Source: Apoda limacodes (Eukaryota; Arthropoda; Insecta; Lepidoptera; Limacodidae). Taken from it: a stretch of DNA of 64,000 bases. Below are positions 32,761 through 46,272 of this stretch, one piece after another; within the stretch, counting starts at the first letter, position 1; the number at the start of each line of letters is the position of its first letter. Location of the stretch: the NCBI GenBank assembly GCA_946406115.1, contig OX291547.1, forward strand, positions 7,383,001-7,447,000, given 5' to 3'. The notes under the pieces were generated by a model. It did no database searches. It was not told the DNA's origin and saw nothing but the letters and a program-made list of their open reading frames with translations. A program made the translations under genes and the position numbers.

Positions 32761-35700
32761 ATTTTATTGTTGTAGTTGCTTGATGAACTTGATATTTTTT
32801 TTTTATCAGAGTTTTGATATTGAGAATAAAGTCGTAGTCGATAGAAATCCTGAAACGACATCTGAAATCTCTATTTTTGATTTGATTACATTTTTAAAAG
32901 TAAAACTTTTTGAAAAACAGATAAGTAGGTATTTTGTTTTGTCTACGTTGAAACTGTACTTACATAAAATAATAAATAAAAAACTGTTGTTTTATGTAAC
33001 AATTAGATAACGGTGAATAAGATTAGCATAAAAAGTTATTTTACACCTTTGACGAGAAATAAGTTATAGATATTATTAAACTTAAGCCATAGTGTAAGTT
33101 ATATCATTAATAAAAGAAGAGTTTCTTGTGTGCGTAAAACTTAAGATTTTTTAGGAAAGTGTAAATTAAATTATTTTTAAAATCACGGTGTTAGCAGAAC
33201 TACAAAAACCTTAATAATTATTAAAGTTCTTACAAAATTTGCTACAATGTTAACATGAAAGATTTATGTTGTTGTATGACAAGAAGTCGCATGTTTTTTT
33301 GTCCAATTAATACCCTAATTGTTTTATCAACCTCGTTTAATATTCAGCAATTAATATGTTAAAAAATATATGTAAATATATCCAGGTAAGTAATCTTAAA
33401 TGAGAATACGAAATCAAATGTTTAAAATCTGATAATCTTATTCTGGACTCATGTTTTTGTGATTTAACTTTTAAATTTATTAATAATTTTATTAATTATT
33501 AAAATCTGAATAAAAAAAGTGGAAATGGATGATTCTCTTACAGAGATTAAAAACAGCCTACGTACTGGTGCAGTAATGATAAAGAAATAAGGAACCCTAA
33601 TAAAAAGCATGTTTTATAAGCCTGCATTATTACCCTATTAAGGGTAATAAAATAAAAATATAGATACACTGTGTGTACAAAAACTTCTTGTACAACAGAA
33701 TATAGTTATAAAACGCACATTTACTTACACATGGACATCGGAAGTTTGTATGGCGTTTTACCGATAGCATTCTTATTAAGTTCATTAATTAATTATACGA
33801 TATAATAGTACATTATGCACTAAGGGTAGTAAGGAGAAAATTACTAACGAGAGTCAGATCCAAGGCCGAAACTCGAGTTTATAATTTACGTACTGCCCTT
33901 GTTACAAACAAAGTTTTTCATCACATTTGCGAGAAAATACATGAAAATATAAGGTGAATAAATAAATAAACTCACCAAAACACTATTGAAATGGAGGAAA
34001 TATAGAAAGGGAAAACAACGCCGCCACCAGATGTGATATCTAGAGAATTGATTAATTTTGGATTTTGGATTCTACATACTAGATAGAATAAGCGCGTCAT
34101 TACCGCCCACATCTGTGAACGCTTTGAGAAAAGTAATATTTACAAAGAAAAAGCCCGTGGGAGTAATAAGGTTTAAGCACCCGCTTTATGACACTTATTA
34201 AGAGTAAGTGTGATGAAAATAGTAGGTTGTGTCACAAGGGACCAAAATGATGTATTGAGCACTAGGGCGATTGTTTAAATCCTAAGTGTAGTGAGAGATT
34301 CAAAGTACGTCGCTCGAGGTTAAATAATTTTGGTACTGTGTGGCACACTCTTGTTTTCATCCCCCTCTATGAGAGAAATTAACAAGAGATGCCTTTAATA
34401 GGGGCGGATATATATATTAACATAACCAACTTACAAATTCATATATACAATTTGTGTAAATGAAATTAAAATTGTCTCTAATATTTTTATTTGTATTTGA
34501 ATAAAAAAACGAATAAGAAATTCGCGCGTATTTTTCTTTATTTGGCTAATCAATGCCGCTTCGGTAGGTGCGCTTTTTTATTACCATTGAAACAGACTCC
34601 CAGCTACTAGGGGCTACCTAGTTTCGGGTAGAGCCATTGTAAGATGATGGTCTAGTTTGCCGTACTTTAACTCGTTTTGTTTATTTAATGGTTTTTGTAA
34701 AGATTTAAATATATGTTAATTATATCTGATCTGGCCGGTCATATTCACACAATTGGTATATTCAAATTACCGAGACGGCAGTTCGTAGTTAGGTAAGGAT
34801 CCAACAGATGGCACTGAAGTTAAATTATTAACAAATTCCAACAGATATTTTGAACCAACTTTTATTTTTATGATAAAAAGAATACTATGTTAGTTTCGTT
34901 ACGTCCAATATTTTTAACTTTCTGTTTTTTCAACCAGTTGAACATATTGGTCTTTGAACATATTTACAAAATACTTTATATCTTTTAAAATATAATAAAT
35001 ATCCACAAAAGAATTCAAGCCGCCATAAGCAATCGCAAATCTTATCCGCAGGATCTACAGTAAAGTTGCAATATGGTAACCTAATGTACCTATTTAGACC
35101 TATTTAGACGACTTTCGTTTCGGTGCTCTACAGTGGCTTAGCGATGGTACCGATAGCATAGAAGAGCAATAAGTTTATAATTTTTTTATTCGATCGATAG
35201 CAAGGGACGTCATAAACTTTATTTTCATACATTTTGTTTGATTCCATTCTTTTTTCGTGACGCTACATTTGAGAAGTCTTAGCCCCCCAGACTTTATCGA
35301 TGCGAATTGCGTTCAATTTTTTAATTGAATAGTGTTCCGAATTCGAAATTCATTTCGTCGCTGTTATTAAGTGCGTCGGAATAACCCACTTTGCTCGCAC
35401 TTATCAAGGAACTCTTCGCCTCTTTTCTATCTAATGAAGTAAAAAATAGTAAAATGACAGAATTATTACTGACATGAGCGATAAATATGTACATACGGGT
35501 ACCTATGTGAATAGGAAATATTTAAAATTATGATTATCGGTACACATAATATAAATAATGAGTAAAAATAATCCGTAAGTCGAATAAATTCGACATTTGA
35601 CTAATAAAATACACACAGGACACTCATACTTATTAAAGTATTAAATTGATTACAAATAAATAAATAGAAATAATGCTAAGGATTTAAAATTTCAAAAATA

Positions 35701-35990
35701 TCTATCGTTAAAATTTTATTTGTTTAAATACTTTAAATAATATAAATATTTTTTTCAGTTAGTAAGTGGAGTGAAACATCGCAGGTATATCAAAATATCC
35801 GATATTTAGAGATTTATTATAAAATTAGCTATTTACGCGCTTCTGCTATATATGCTTAGAATTAAGTCAATACCTACTTAAATAAGAACAAAGTTTCAAA
35901 ACCTTTAAATTATTATTCCTAAACCAGTTTCTCTTTGTTACAGGTATGTTTTGAATCAATCCCACTGGTGTTTCCCTGCTAAATTAAAGT
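32761..35990. other. Long unannotated AT-rich stretch
   Basis: No gene, RNA or clear repeat over 3.2 kb. Frames such as 32780-33010 (76 codons) are AT-driven. This is the most repeat-poor part of the window by eye. Confidence 0.45.
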
Positions 35991-36180
35991 GACACGAGCC
36001 AAACGTTTAAAGTATCACTGCCCTTGCCTTCCTAACTCCGTAGGATTGACGTGAATTTGGCAGTGTGAACTGATGACGTCACGGTAGCTGCGTAAGTATG
36101 CTTTGGAACAATGCCCTTATTTTGCAAGAAGGTTGTTGTTAATCGCTTGGCTCTATCAAAGTAAGGTCAAATAAAGGTTA
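35991..36180. promoter_or_regulatory. Candidate enhancer with CRE octamer
   Basis: A GC-moderate patch holds TGACGTCA at 36074-36081, and AAGGTCA (nuclear-receptor half site) at 36164-36170 followed by AAGGTTA at 36176-36182. The clustering of distinct factor motifs in otherwise bland DNA is the only support. Confidence 0.3.
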
Positions 36181-36182
36181 CA

Positions 36183-37862
36183 AGATCGAGTTATGGGTCT
36201 TAATAATCGTATTTTACTCCAAGGGGGAATATATAAGTCGATATGGCGTTCAGATATAAGCGACAATAAATTGTGTTTGTTTACAAGTTATCATAAAGTA
36301 ATGGCATTATGTTCAATGAGTGGGCTAAATGACATCATGACGATCAGCTACCTCATAATGTCATAGTCGTAGTGGCATTACATCATAAATACATAATGTA
36401 CTACTTAGTATGTATGTACCTACCTACCTTAACTTTTTGTGTACTTTGTAACTTTATACACACAAGTTCCATTTTGGGAATCCTTAGTCGTAGGAAAAAC
36501 AAATTTTTAAATTTACGACCATGTCTTCTAAAATTTCGAAAAAATCACATACTAGAGCTTTATGTATACTTACATATAGTTTAACAAAGTTTTTAGGACA
36601 AAATAAACTTTTAAGTTACTTACTTAGGGACCTACTGCTTGTACGACACGCACTTAGCCGGTTTTCGGTAATCTATCAAATTTATTAATTACGTTTGAAG
36701 TTATAGCTTTTCTAGTTAAGACATCAAAGTTTGTGGGGCTTTTACAAATTGTAGTCCTCTGTTGAAAATTAAAGTCTTTACGTGTTCAATCGATAGGGAC
36801 TACAAAAAAATACGCTAGTGCCTAATGAAACTCGCGCCTTATAGGTCCGTACCATTATTATAAATTATTATAATTTACGAACACACTGTATTAAAAATAA
36901 GTGTGTGCTATGAGAGCTCATTTTTTACAAAAAATCAAGACCTGAAACTGTGCAGGTTAGATTTTTTTTCTAAGTGGCCAGTGCGTTAAACCCCTATCAT
37001 ATGGTCAAAATTTACATCAGGCGAATAGACGGACAGACATAGAACGTTAAGAGTAGTTGTCACGAGAAATCCTACGAGTCCAAACACGGTGGGGTTGCAT
37101 CGTTTCGTCACCAGTGTTTCTATGACTCGCCAGTCGCCACCTTTCGTCTCCATCATAAGACGTGGTCTATAATATCACTATATTGTAGTGTCATCCGATT
37201 AACATGAGTATGCAAAATTACAACTTAATTAGCAGAATAGCTTAGCTCACTCGTATCATAATGCACTATTGAAAAGGAAAATAAATACAAGCTTTTCCTA
37301 TAAATGTTTTTTGAACGCAGTCAGCTGTTAGAAATACATAAAATATGTATTGCTGATGTGATAAATTGCCGTGTCATACGGTTGACAAACAGATAAATGG
37401 ATACAGGTTTCATAAGCAACGAACTTCAAAAATATAGTACACTACGTTATGCTTCGTAGTTTGGTCGCAATTCATTTAACTTTACAAGTGTGTTAATAAA
37501 ACTGCTACGTTTTTGCTAATTATTAACACTAATTTATTAAATACATTAACTCAAGAAAGAACACTTCAGAAATGTTAATTTAAATGCTTAAGATGATAGC
37601 AATTTTTCGTAGTAAGCAATGATAAGTTTATACCGAAGGCGATAAAATATAATGGGCACAAACCAGTAGCGCGTCTATTTAACCGGCGTACAAGAGATAT
37701 TAATATGAAGCTAAAGAAACCTAGTATGAAGTGTGTGATATTTTAGAATTAAAATATAATAAAAAATTTGTTATATAGTTACCTCATTTTTTTTTGATAA
37801 ATCATTTTTAATTTTAATTGAAATACTAAAAGTTATTATTAAATTACGTTCCTTTGTACATC
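36183..37862. other. Unannotated AT-rich stretch
   Basis: Nothing recognised as a gene. A weak Helitron/MITE-like phrase (GCGAATAGACGGACAGACAT) at 37021 is not enough to call an element. Confidence 0.35.
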
Positions 37863-38025
37863 ACTAGCTTTTGCCTGGGTCTCCGCTTACGCTTAATTCG
37901 GTTATACCCGTGGGATTTCTATGACAACTCAATTATTTAGCAAGCCATAGCTGATCGCCGTCTCCCACGTGGAATTCGGTTAAAGTTTTGTGGAAACGAA
38001 CAAACAGACGTTCACTAATTTGAAT
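37863..38025 (-). mobile_element. Helitron-like 3' end fragment
   Basis: ACTAGCTTTTGCCTGGGTCT at the left border is the reverse complement of a CTAG-T terminus. AATTCGGTTATACCCGTGGG and GAAACGAACAAACAGACG follow in the order seen in the other copies. The 5' end is not preserved. Confidence 0.55.
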
Positions 38026-38962
38026 ATATATCTGATAACTTAAAATTATATATGCTAAAATAGCATAAAATATTTCGCTGTCAGTTTCACAAATTTCATT
38101 ATTTGCACGAATACATTAAAAGGTCTATGAACGATTTGTAACAGGCGAGTAACATAAAGCGGTTATCTTAATAAAAAGATGTAATAGAAAATACCAAAAG
38201 GGTAGTAATTAGTAATAAAATAATAAACAACTCTTTGGTAGCAGAGCGTGATAAGCACCCACCACAAGCATCGTTGGCGCCAAGCATGGACGCTGCCCGG
38301 CCCAGCAATGTGCAGACTGTAATTTACTGTCGTTGAGCCGACTTGAAACCGGTTCCGCGAGCAATTAAGCGACACAGTAAAAGTATTAGGAATAATCTTG
38401 CGACTCTTACCGTAAGTGCATCGTGCATCTTTTAAATAGTAGGGGTTTCTCTTTACAAAATCCGAGTCCTACACAATTTATTTTTTCTAACGAAAATTAC
38501 TGGACCAATTTCAATCAGATAAGTTTTCTGATCTAGAATCTTAATGCCAGAATCACGAGTAGGTCTTATAAATTCGGTCGAAAAATGACTGCAAGTGCCT
38601 TTGTTTACGAGTCTTGAGAGGCAACACCTACTTGCTTACATTTTACTTCGATGTGTTGAGTATGGAGTACTCGAGCATTTTCACAATAGGTAAGCTCCCA
38701 AATGCGTTTCTGACCTTTACCTATTTCGATAAAATGTGACTTGTTTCTAAAAAACTAAGGTACGTTCACAAAGATATTTTAATTCATAACCTACTTATGT
38801 ACATTTTTCTTTACTATTGTTGTGATGTCTTTTGTAATTTTTATTTAAAAACAATAAATTTATTGTTAAAATATAAAAATAAAAAAAAAAACTAAAACAT
38901 ATTCTGAGCTAATTCTGAAAAGTAGTCTGGAATCCTATACTTGAATTAATAGTGCTGCGTTT
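38026..38962. other. Unannotated, one GC-moderate patch
   Basis: 38235-38365 (AAGCATCGTTGGCGCCAAGC, GGACGCTGCCCGGCCCAGC) stands out in G+C, with a 70-codon minus frame I do not recognise. Otherwise AT-rich. Confidence 0.35.
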
Positions 38963-39070
38963 TTATTATTATGCATATATCTGAAATTATTATGCATATA
39001 TATGTTATTAATATCCATACATCTGCATTTATTATGCGTATATCTGTAAATATTATGAAAATATCTTTCA
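38963..39070 (+). repeat. Degenerate tandem repeat, about 22-bp unit
   Basis: Five diverged units of the type TTATTATGCATATATCTGAAA follow one another, with AT substitutions and small indels between units. Confidence 0.7.
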
Positions 39071-39409
39071 TTTTTAATTACAAGCATAATTTACTGCAAA
39101 CATAAAACCAGTGTCGGCCTTTTAGGCCATGTTTAGTGTAGAATTCCGTAGCCATTATTACAATATCTCTTTGAGTCCAAAAATAAGCTTACCTTGGTCG
39201 ACTATATCTCGTTCACCATTTGAGTTTATTTTGCTAGTGTTTTTGATTTTTTTAGGATTCCATACGTCCGATTGAGAACCAAAAACCAGTTATATTCAGA
39301 TTTTTCTGACAGTGCGTTCAGGGTAATCTCGACGGACCCTAATCAAACCGAAAATAGCCATTATGGCTACTAATATTTTATAACCAGTAAGTATTTTGTA
39401 AAAAACTAA
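39071..39409. other. Unannotated stretch
   Basis: Nothing recognised; a diverged family A/B end (AGGATTCCATACGTCC) at 39253 is possible. Confidence 0.3.
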
Positions 39410-39545
39410 CAATAATGTCTTAGTGGGTTGAATCAAGGCGCGCGAGTTCAATTCCCACACAATCCAAACATATTTGTGATAAAAATGTGTGTTTGTCTTG
39501 AGACTGGGTGTTTTCTATGTATAATATGTATGTATTTACAAAAAA
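39410..39545 (+). mobile_element. tRNA-derived SINE, partial
   Basis: A B-box-like GCGCGAGTTCAATTCCC (39438-39454) is followed by ACATATTTGTGATAAAAATG, GAGACTGGGTGTTTTCTATG and a TGTATGTATTTA tail, the layout of a common lepidopteran SINE. The A-box half is poor or missing. Confidence 0.5.
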
Positions 39546-40442
39546 GGTACCTTTTTTTCCTGAAATTTTATTATTTATTTTTAGTAGGAGTATATTAATC
39601 TAAATATTTGTTCTACAATTTTATCGCTAAAGTCAATAGTTACAAAATAAAATGATATAGTAAATAAATACTGACTATGTCAAAACTAGAGGCATCCTTA
39701 TTACACTACGGATTCTCAAAACTAGGTCTATAAAATTTGAAATCATCCAGCATTTTTCTAAGACAAGAACACACTTCTGCAACAGTAGGTACTAGAAGTC
39801 TGCAGGTGCAGCAATACCGTTTACTGTTGAACCAATTTTAATGCAGTTCACAAACTTAAGATCTACATTCACTTCTTCAGCACAGAGTCTAAAATGTTTG
39901 CAAACGCAATTATCGATAAATATGTGGTCATGCTTGTTCCCATGCCGATGGCGGGTACAGAACGTCTGTTTTTACTTTTTTCGTATCTGAGACGGGTCTA
40001 CAAAGAGATTCTGGTTCTGCAAGTCAAGTTGCAATGTCGATACGCCCTATAGAGACGTGCTTCATAGCTGTTCAAGTTAACGATGTTAATTTTTTTTTTT
40101 ATATTACGAACGTTATTTTTTTTTAGTAAAATGTATTTTGATGAAGAAATAGTTTATTTAAATTAAAACTAAGATACTACACCTATCCAATTTTTGTGTC
40201 ATCCCCTTTGACTTTTTATTTAACTATGACCTCAAATAAAAATGCACAAGTTTTTTAGGCATTCCCTATAATTCTGGCTATTCAAACCCTAACCTGTGCG
40301 ACATGCGGTATAAGCCATTTTTTATTTTTACTACAATCTCCCGCTGGTGGTTATACTGGCGGGTCAATCGGTTACACACTTTGATCATCCTTTACCTTAA
40401 GAAATTCCTACGGACCCTCTCCGAATTTTTCTGGGAACAGGT
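39546..40442. other. Unannotated stretch
   Basis: AT-rich; nothing recognised. Confidence 0.35.
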
Positions 40443-40702
40443 TGTTTTTATACCACTACGGTAGCAATCAAGCTTGCGGTCCGCCTGATGGTGAGCGGTC
40501 ACCGCAGCCTATGGACGCTTGCAACACCTGGGGCATCACTCGCGCGTTGCCGACTCTTCAAATTTCTAATAACTTCTTTCTTGATGAACCCCATACTATA
40601 GTCCTTTAGAAAAAGGGAGCTCAATCAACAACCCAAGCCTTCGCGGGAGCAAGCTTCTCTGAAACCGCACTGTACGTGACCATTTAGGTTCTAAGGTGTA
40701 AA
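40443..40702 (-). mobile_element. Jockey-type LINE 3' end
   Basis: Read on the minus strand, this is the last part of ORF2 and the 3' UTR shared with 45326-45490 and 50676-51060, including GGTCCGCCTGATGGTGAGCG, GGTCACCGCAGCCTATGGAC and GCGCGTTGCCGACTCTTC on the plus strand. The poly(A) tail has decayed to a short GTTTTTATACC. Confidence 0.7.
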
Positions 40703-42149
40703 ATTTTCTGACCCGTTGTATGGTCACTAGTGTCGTTTAAGTTCGCATCATTTTATTATGGCGACTGAAGTTTTGATTTTTGACCACCGGATAAGAAAAG
40801 TTTTATTGGACTGTAAGTCACAAGTAATTTTCAAGATTTTGACTGCAGGGCGACGATATATACTCTGTATAATCGTAGGCGGTCCAACGTTTTAAGCTGC
40901 ATATCTTAAAAACAAAGATTAGATAAAAAACGTAAAATCACATGTTATGGTTGTACGTCACCTAACAATTGCCAAAGTTGTGAGCCCTAGTTGTGACATA
41001 ACACATACAGTTCTAACCTATCTTATCTTTCGCTATCAATATACCCAATAATTTGCTTCCTACACGATACCACGTGCCCATTTATAAACATACATTGCGT
41101 ATTTTTAGTACTAATTTCAATAACGGGTTAGTATTATTTGAATTCTTATATTTTATTTTAATTGCTTCATGAAGCTCTTTACGCGTTTCATGCATGTATT
41201 TTTAAGTTTTTCTTAAGTAGGTACGAAATATTTTTTGTGACAGAATACAGGGCAACGATTTTAGCTAGCGCCCAGCATTCACTAAACGCACTAAATCTTA
41301 GGTGTATACAATTTTATTTGACTTATGTTGCTAAAAATATTATTTACCTAATGCCTTAATAAATAAATAATTATAACCTCTTTTTTAGGTTTTTCTATAC
41401 AAAAGTAGGTAGGTAACCTTAATTTTAAGTTACAGTGAAATCGTAAAGAACGAAAGTATATAAATATTTAAAAAAACACTTTCAAATACCAAATTCCATT
41501 GCAGCGAACAGTGTTTAACTCATCTAGGTTTATATGGCTGACGGATAGATTGTAATAATCAAGGTAATTGTCATTTTTTATAAGAAGAATCGGAGTGTCT
41601 CTTTCTACAGCAGGTCTAGTACAAATAGATTTACGCAATAGATTACGTACCGTGAAGTCATTAAATTAACTCTGTTTTTAAGAAAAATATACTGATTCCA
41701 ATAAACCAAGTTTTATTATTATTTCTAAATATATAAAAAAATCAAATTTAATTGACATATTGATTTTTATTCGCCGAATATTCACTTCAATAATTAGTGA
41801 TTCTAACGTAAATCAACCTTCATATTTTTTTTAATCCTTAGTATAGAAATTTCTTATAAAGTAAATTCTGTAGGTTTCTAAGATAATGATGTTTATTTTT
41901 AAACAAAAAGCCAATGTTCTGACTTTTATGTAAAAACTGAAAATAAAATCATTTTATTTCTGCTTTCGATTAACTAATTTTAAATATTTCTTGATGAAGA
42001 ACCGAATAGCAGCGACCCATTAGAATAATTTCATCAGTTTTCAGAAAAAGATAAAATAGATATATTCCTAGCATATCATAAAAAAAAGAGTGTGTGACAA
42101 AGACGAAGCAAAACTGTAGCCTCTCGCCTCTTTCTAACTTGTTTTAATA
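40703..42149. other. Unannotated AT-rich stretch
   Basis: No gene or clear repeat recognised; the 65-codon frame at 41162-41359 looks random. Confidence 0.4.
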
Positions 42150-42290
42150 AACAAACAAAATGGCGGACGTTAATAGAACGAGAAAAGATACCAAAGGTTT
42201 GCTTTGTCACTTTCTAAAGTGTGGTTAATTTTGTGAGACTATTGCACAGTCCATAGGATAGGAGACAGAACTCAAAGTCAGTCATCGCAG
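42150..42290 (+). repeat. Dispersed repeat G, copy 1
   Basis: From AACAAACAAAATGGCGGACG through TTAATAGAA, GGTTTGCTTTGTC, CTTTCTAAA and GCACAGTCCAT to AACTCAAAGTCA, this segment matches 63609-63745 in the same orientation. It is a dispersed element of at least 135 bp. I do not know its class. Confidence 0.75.
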
Positions 42291-42560
42291 GATCCGGTTC
42301 CGATTTTATTTAGATTTTGAATAGGTTTTTTTTTATTTTTGCGATAAGAGCGTCGCCTTGTGTTGCGATATAGGCCGTGTTTGTGCGCTCAAGCTCGTGG
42401 TGGACTTTATCCCATAAAAAAACAGAATCACCAGTATCACCAGTCAGTTTTGCGAATATCAGTAACAAGCTGTTTAAGTAGAACTCGACGGTCATGTAAA
42501 TGGGCCCTCATAATGAGTGCGTGTACACGGGGTGGGTACGGTGAATAAAACTGACGTATA
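42291..42560 (-). other. ORF-like GC-moderate segment, unidentified
   Basis: The minus strand has a 61-codon frame (42495-42310) with TGDTGDSVFLWDKVHHELE, and a second overlapping frame reading MRAHLHDRRVLLKQLV from about 42515. The residue mix looks more protein-like than its neighbours. It directly adjoins repeat G and may be part of a longer transposon. No family recognised. Confidence 0.25.
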
Positions 42561-45054
42561 CAAGGACCTTCGGAAGTAGTATTACTGAATCATGGATAGT
42601 GCCTAATTCCAGTAACATTCAAGAATCTTCCAATGCAAAACGCTCACTTTGCTTTATTCTTTAACTCATCGTTAGACCCATATTCAAGGACGGTAATGAT
42701 TTTATAACCACAAGAGCATCAGAGTGTTCACCATGACAATGACACTCAACGGTTTAAAGCTTTGAGAGGTAGAGCTGTGAGTCCACTTTCGCTTGAGACG
42801 CTGCTGAGAGTCTTACATAGCACAGATTGAATAAACTGCTTGACACAGATTCGCGGTTCGGGTCAGGCCGCTGGCGGGTGCCGCCGTCTAGTAAACATGC
42901 CTGTTACGACATCACAGGTTTCAAGAAATTTTACATTTGTTCGGTTACAAACAACATGATTTGTCTACTGAGCTATGCTTAGCTGATAAATATTGCCATA
43001 TGGGATTTAAGGTCTCCTTCCACTTTGATCAATAATCAGGTTCTACAGTTAAGCTCGCCTTTGAACACCTTGGTTTGAGCTATAAGAATAAATAAATGAA
43101 AAATAGCTATCGATTTAAAACTCTTTTCTATTCAATAATTTTTTTTTGTTTTAAAGCAATAAAAACACGTTCGGTTTTCAAACGCCAAAAAACACCGTTG
43201 CCTTTTATTTGCGAAACGAATTTAAATAGGCTACTGAAAGTAAGCCTAATTAATATGCACGTAGTGTTAAAAACACGTAAATTCACTATCTATATAAAAG
43301 TTAAAAATGTACAGGTAGGTATGTACCTAATCTGTTCATTTGCAAATATAAACCTGTTATACGATAAAAACAGGTTCATTTGTGGGTAAAATGGTTTACA
43401 GTTTGGGCTCACAAACCGCGACAATGTAGGTCCTGTAATGGAACATATAAACTTTGCAAACTAATTATTTGTTCAACAAGTGCGCAAAGATGCTTTTTGT
43501 GGTGAGTGCCAAGCTTTTTTAAGCGACGAGACCTAAAATAATAAAATAATTTGCTCTCGTGTGAAACATACAACTTTGCCCCTCTGCCAGTGCGAAAAAA
43601 CAAGGAACACATTGCGGGCCATTTTAAGCCATAAGTTTATTCTGCTCCTATCACAAAATAAACAGTAGGTAAGTACTAACTATTCTTTTCAACATTAGCA
43701 CCTTTTGAAAGTTGTCAATTATTGAACAATTCGTATGCTTTAAGATATGCTACGTGACTACTCTAGTAAAAAGCTAGCATTAGAAACTTGATGTCTTAGC
43801 TCGTCTGGTGTTATAGAAACATGTTCGATACTCGAGTCACAATTTGTTTTAAAAAATTTAAGGTTTAAATAACTAATTAGTTTCGCGCCATTTCGCTTTC
43901 TTTGTTTTATATGTGCGTTCAGATATTTACTCTATGACACTTTTATCGAAAATAAAGCATAATTTTTTTAGCGCGACTAGCCATAGGTTAAAATTTTAAC
44001 CTTTTTTTAAGTTGTGTTCTGTTCAACAGTTAATGTTAGAAATCCTACTATTGAGACGAGCCAAAAATTTGTTTAGGTATGTCATAGATCTATATCGCTT
44101 TTATTTGGCTGCATTATGACAACGCGGTAAACATTGCCCTATAACATGAAACTATAACTGAACTGAAACAAAATATTCAAACATTTCTTTTTCCTGTCAC
44201 AGCCCTACTTGTCGCATTTATAACTGACTAAGTGGAAATCAGTGCACAGTCTGCCATTGGGACTAGTAACTTGAGATTTGGCTGGTAGATTTTTCGTACC
44301 ACAATCTGTGATGGCTTGTTTTTGAAGTGGTTTTTACCCCTTAAAAAAAGTTCGGTGTAAAATTTTGTATGGGACGTAAAAAATTAAATTACTTGGAAAC
44401 ACTGCAGGAAACCAGCTTGTGTATTTCATCATCATCAGACATTTGCCTACTAAAATTGGACAAGTCTAAGGTAGAATCCATATACTTCCTGCGGCTATAA
44501 CTAGGCCGTCAGTTTACCTATCAACCGACCCAAAGTCGAATTTTTAGTTTAAGTTTAAGCAACAAGTGCTGGACCATATCCAGCAATTTGGTGATTACAT
44601 GAATTGTTGAGAAATACGACTAATACTATCTTCAACTCCAGATATCTATACTTCTGTCTTAACCCTAAGAGCACCAGTATTGGTAGATGTAAGAGATACT
44701 AAAAAATCAGTCGCCATCTCGTACCATTAATTAACATAAGAATACGAGATAAAGAGAACGTATGTTCTTTAACACCGTGATCTTTTCTGACAAAAGATTG
44801 ACCTAAGATAATAATATCCTTATCTCCGCTTACCATCCTTTGTTAATGCTGTGTACATGTTACAACATTAAAGTTTTTCCCAAACAAACAAAGGCTACAT
44901 ATGTATCTACATACCAGGTATTACTCAGGACTTTTTGTTATTTAGTTTCATAAGTACATCCAATTTCTTAGTAGCTACCAGGACATAACTGTAGCTATGA
45001 AAATAATCCAGAACATTCCATTCCGTGGCCACTAACCAACAGCAGTCCGACAAA
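42561..45054. other. Mostly unannotated stretch
   Basis: Frames at 43096-43389 and 43409-43612 are not recognisable. The second spans a GC-moderate block (43430-43620) that might be an interspersed repeat. No gene called. Confidence 0.35.
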
Positions 45055-45103
45055 ATACCAGTTTAATACCAAGTATACCAGTACAATACCAGTATATACC
45101 AGT
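45055..45103 (+). repeat. Short tandem repeat of ATACCAGT
   Basis: The ATACCAGT/ATACCAAGT word recurs five times at roughly 10-bp spacing. Confidence 0.8.
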
Positions 45104-45325
45104 TGCTTATTGCTTCTTTATATACATTTTATATATACTACTAGCACATAAACTTATAAATTTCTTGCTTTTTACAAACTGTTACATCCATTTTTATTGG
45201 GGTGAATTGAAATAAAATCTTAGTATTAGGTTTCTAGATTTAGGGGTTTTTATTGTGTGAAGATATATCAGTTAGCCAGTTACTTATCCTTAAAAATAGT
45301 TGTAACAATATACAAACTAAGGACT

Positions 45326-45490
45326 ACAGTATAGGGTTCTTCAAAAAAGAAGTTATTAGATTTCTGAAGGGTCGGCAACGCGCGAGTGATGCCCCTGGTG
45401 TTGCAAGCGTCCATAGGCTACGGTGACCGCTTACCATCAGGCGGACCGTAGGCTTGTTTGCCTCCTTAGTGGTATAAAAAAAAAAAAAAA
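45326..45490 (+). mobile_element. Jockey-type LINE 3' end with poly(A)
   Basis: Sense-strand copy of the 3' end also seen at 40443 and 50676: GGGTCGGCAACGCGCGAGTG, CAAGCGTCCATAGGCTACGG, TTACCATCAGGCGGACCG, ending GGTATAAAAAAAAAAAAAAA at 45471-45490. Truncated within the last part of ORF2. No target-site duplication is obvious. Confidence 0.75.
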
Positions 45491-45848
45491 CATTTATTCC
45501 CAATTTATCGAAATAAGTTTATTTAAAAAAAAATACATTTTCAGGAATGATATTAAATGAATTTTAATTACAATTAATAAAAGTTACAGAAACGCTCGTG
45601 ATATTATATTGACAATATTTGACGAGGAGATATTTAATTATTAAACAATAAATAACTATTAGCGTAAAGGTATGTATTAATTATGTATTTTGTTATTTCT
45701 TCTGTCATCGTTAAAGATAGCCCTAAATGGTTATTCGTCCTCACTTTCAACAATCATAAATTCATGAGAAGCATCTGAAAAAAAAGTCGACTGTAAGAGT
45801 ATACAAAGTACTTTAACATTTCTCCATCCCGAAACCTAGTCGTTATTA
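45491..45848. other. Unannotated AT-rich stretch
   Basis: Nothing recognised. Confidence 0.35.
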
Positions 45849-46174
45849 AACCTACAAATATTATAAGGTGTAAGTTTTTTGGTCTGGATGGATGTTTGTT
45901 ACTCAATCACGCTTCAACCACTGAACGGATCGGGATAAAACTTGGCATACGTATAGGTTAGGCCCTGGAATATCATATAGGCTACTTTTCATCCCTAAAA
46001 ATTCAAAAGTTCCTGCGGGAATAACTATAACAAAGTTAAACGAACTATTGCTGCACCTATAGCATGCTATAGCAATTCATTGGTATAACTAATTAGTTAA
46101 TTATTTGGAGTTAATTAAGGAGTTCTACGCCGATAACCGAATTTAGGGCGTGCGGAGCCGCTGGCAAAGTCTAG
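45849..46174 (+). mobile_element. Near-complete Helitron-like element
   Basis: The left end ACCTACAAATATTATAAGG is a diverged form of the usual TCCTACTAATATTATAAATG start. GGATGTTTGTTACTCAATCA, GAACGGATCGGGATAAAACT and TATAGGCTACTTTTCATCCC follow. The right end is GGAGCCGCTGGCAAAGT then CTAG (46171-46174) and T, the Helitron-type 3' end. Non-coding. Confidence 0.65.
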
Positions 46175-46216
46175 TATTTAAATTACATAGATTTAGAAAT
46201 ATTTGCAAATCAACAT

Positions 46217-46272
46217 TTGTATTGAAATGTTGAAATTGAAATTTGAAATTTTGAAATGTTGAAATTTGTATT
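46217..46272 (+). repeat. Simple repeat of TTGAAAT
   Basis: TTGAAAT/TTGAAATT words repeat about seven times with small indels. Confidence 0.75.

Noticed and set aside
36372..36584. 70-codon frame with a membrane-like hydrophobic start
   Set aside because: Tyr/Leu/Cys-rich frame typical of AT-rich sequence; no promoter, splice sites or homology recognised.
43096..43389. 97-codon plus frame
   Set aside because: Lys/Ile/Phe-rich, no motif, no neighbouring exon-like sequence.
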